From Pseudanabaena sp. UWO311 (GTDB lineage Bacteria > Cyanobacteriota > Cyanobacteriia > Pseudanabaenales > Pseudanabaenaceae): a stretch of DNA of 64,000 bases. The DNA lies in assembly GCF_006937785.1 (NCBI RefSeq), contig NZ_SJEE01000006.1, positions 111,279 through 175,278 of the forward strand. The letters run 5' to 3'. Shown here one piece after another: positions 62,979 to 64,000 of this stretch; within the stretch, counting starts at the first letter, position 1; every line of letters begins with the position of its first letter. The notes beneath the pieces are model-generated. The model saw nothing but the letters and a program-made list of their open reading frames with translations, did not search any database and was not told where the DNA came from. A program made the position numbers and the translations under genes.

Positions 62979-63019
62979 AAACTCAAAGTGGCGGCGCGAA
63001 GCGCCGCCACTTTGAGTTT
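62979..63019. terminator. 19-bp perfect palindrome, GAA triloop
   Basis: Arms AAACTCAAAGTGGCGGCGC (62979-62997) and its complement (63001-63019). It lies between two leftward genes, ending 13 bp from the cobW-like stop codon, and is related to the palindrome at 26798-26850. Confidence 0.8.
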
Positions 63020-63031
63020 TACCTTACATTT

Positions 63032-63898
63032 CTATACCAAGCATTCTTGCAATTGTTGTTGAAGCAACTGTGCATCAAGGTTTCGACCAATGAGAACTAA
63101 TTGATTGTCAATAGGCTTCTTGCGATGGTCATAGTTTAGCTCGTAGCGCTTTCCACTCAATTGGAAAATAAAACGCATATCTTGAGCGGAAAACCTAAGA
63201 ACCCCTTTAGCTCTAAATACATCAACGGGCATTACCTTATCAAGGAAATAGGTGAATTTGTCTAGATCAAATTGGCGATCGCTTTGAAATGAGACAGAGA
63301 TAAATCCATCATTGGCTAAATGGTCAGAGTGGTGATGATGATGTTCATGTTCGTGATGCTCATGTTCATGGTGTTCGTGATGCCCATGTTTATGAATCTC
63401 ATCCTCACTCTCTACTTGTTGATAAACACTAGTTGGGGCTAGATCCACATCTAGGATTAGAGGCAAGGGAACTTCACCATGTTGCGATCGCAAAATTCTC
63501 GCCTTAGATTTAGTCTGATGAAGGTATGCCTCCAATAGATCAACTTGTGCTTCTGGGACTAAATCCGTTTTGTTTAGCAGTACAATATCGCCGTATTGCA
63601 CCTGACTAAGTGCTGCTTCACTACCAAAATGATCGGCAGTAAATGTCTCCGCATCGATCACTGTAAGGATGGAATCGAGGCGCGTGAGATGTTTTAGTTC
63701 TGTTCCCAAAAAGGTCAAAGCGATCGGCAGAGGATCGGCAACGCCAGTTGTCTCGATCACCATATAATCAATTTGCTCTTGCCGTTCTAAAACGTTATAT
63801 ACAGCATCAACCAAGCTGTCATTGATCGTGCAGCAAATACAACCATTGCTAAGCTCCACCATGCCATCTTCAATAGACCTGTTGGGAAACAAAAGCAA
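63032..63898 (-). pseudogene. CobW/P47K metallochaperone lacking its P-loop
   Basis: The frame contains most of a CobW-family GTPase: the metal-binding MVELSNGCICCTI, TTGVADPLPIALTF, the LLNKTDLV specificity motif, a His-rich loop at about residues 170-195 and a CobW C-terminal domain (VFRAKGVLRFSAQD). The N-terminal 60 or so residues with the P-loop GxxGxGKT are absent. The sequence stops resembling the family just before SIEDGMVEL, at about 63880-63890, next to what looks like an insertion-sequence end. Without the P-loop it cannot bind GTP normally. The His-rich loop suggests zinc or nickel handling by the intact ancestor. Confidence 0.8.
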
Positions 63899-63932
63899 TG
63901 TTTAGAGGGGATTTTGCTCTTTCCATCTGTTT

Positions 63933-64000
63933 TTAAGAAGCGTCCAAATAGAAGTTCCATAAGCCAGCCGCATTCAACATAAGACGATCATCAAAATCAG
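63933..64000 (-). CDS. C-terminal tail of a gene entering from the right, probably a transposase
   Basis: The last 21 codons of a frame (DFDDRLMLNAAGLWNFYLDAS, then TAA at 63935-63933) are all that is visible. The tail followed closely by GGGGATTTTGCTCTTTCC near 63907-63924 looks like the end of an insertion sequence that cut the cobW-like gene. Too little is present to name an IS family. Confidence 0.4.
   Translation of the reverse strand, partial: DFDDRLMLNAAGLWNFYLDAS

Noticed and set aside
1..64000. rRNA, tRNA and prophage genes
   Set aside because: I scanned the intergenic regions for tRNA-like T-arm and acceptor patterns, rRNA cores and phage structural genes and found none I could support; a covariance-model scan would be decisive for small RNAs.

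Overview
The window is a stretch of cyanobacterial chromosome. The octamer GCGATCGC (HIP1) and its core CGATCG recur throughout most coding and intergenic sequence. Several genes belong to cyanobacterial or photosynthetic families: ycf39, a Psb32-like TPM protein, a lumenal pentapeptide protein, DUF4058, DUF7219, paired hemi-manganese exchangers and a DevC-type permease. GC content looks moderate. A freshwater filamentous lineage such as Pseudanabaenaceae is a reasonable guess, but the window has no rRNA to prove it. I found no rRNA, tRNA, CRISPR array or prophage. One probable insertion-sequence end enters at the right edge.

Layout. 1-7.5 kb: the 5' part of a DUF4140/DUF4139 gene, a repeat-rich gap, a large NACHT-HEAT STAND NTPase, sbcD, a lipoprotein and rnhB. 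7.6-16.3 kb: housekeeping genes trpB, trxB, remA-gmk, dacB, two half-size Mn exchangers, a CbiG-CobJ fusion and an aldehyde dehydrogenase. 16.3-26.7 kb: a GIDE membrane protein, a large zinc metalloprotease, a Psb32-like protein, rbgA, a FolB-RNase HI fusion, DUF4058, a truncated antitoxin, a GIY-YIG protein of foreign composition and a FemAB-like acyltransferase. 27-31.7 kb: a TonB-dependent uptake system (receptor, ExbB, ExbD, TonB). 32.5-38 kb: tpiA and the str operon (rpsL-rpsG-fusA-tuf). 38-43 kb: a devC interrupted by one in-frame TGA, and a SpoIIE-type phosphatase fused to 14 WD40 repeats. 43-53 kb: mixed genes including a glycosyltransferase, pip, transporters, ycf39 and a nucleoside transporter. 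52.7-64 kb: rpsT, DUF7219, a DEAD-box helicase with a long leader, an MFS transporter, fbp, a zinc-ribbon PP2C phosphatase, an AlgJ/AlgI-like O-acetylation pair, hisI and a truncated CobW metallochaperone.

Three non-coding themes stand out. First, most gene ends carry unusually long, often perfect palindromes (14-29 bp arms), many closed by a GC-NNN-GC triloop and several containing stop codons. Second, a compound repeat of about 120 bp with three hairpins occurs three times, always between co-directional genes and always in the same orientation relative to the next start. Third, an intergenic insert between hisI and the AlgI-like gene carries a four-helix-bundle gene bounded by perfect 41-bp inverted repeats built of AATTACG heptamers.

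The best candidates for something undescribed are the phosphatase-WD40 fusion, the inverted-repeat-bounded four-helix-bundle cassette, the FolB-RNase HI fusion and the palindrome family. All functional statements come from reading motifs by eye; no database search was run.
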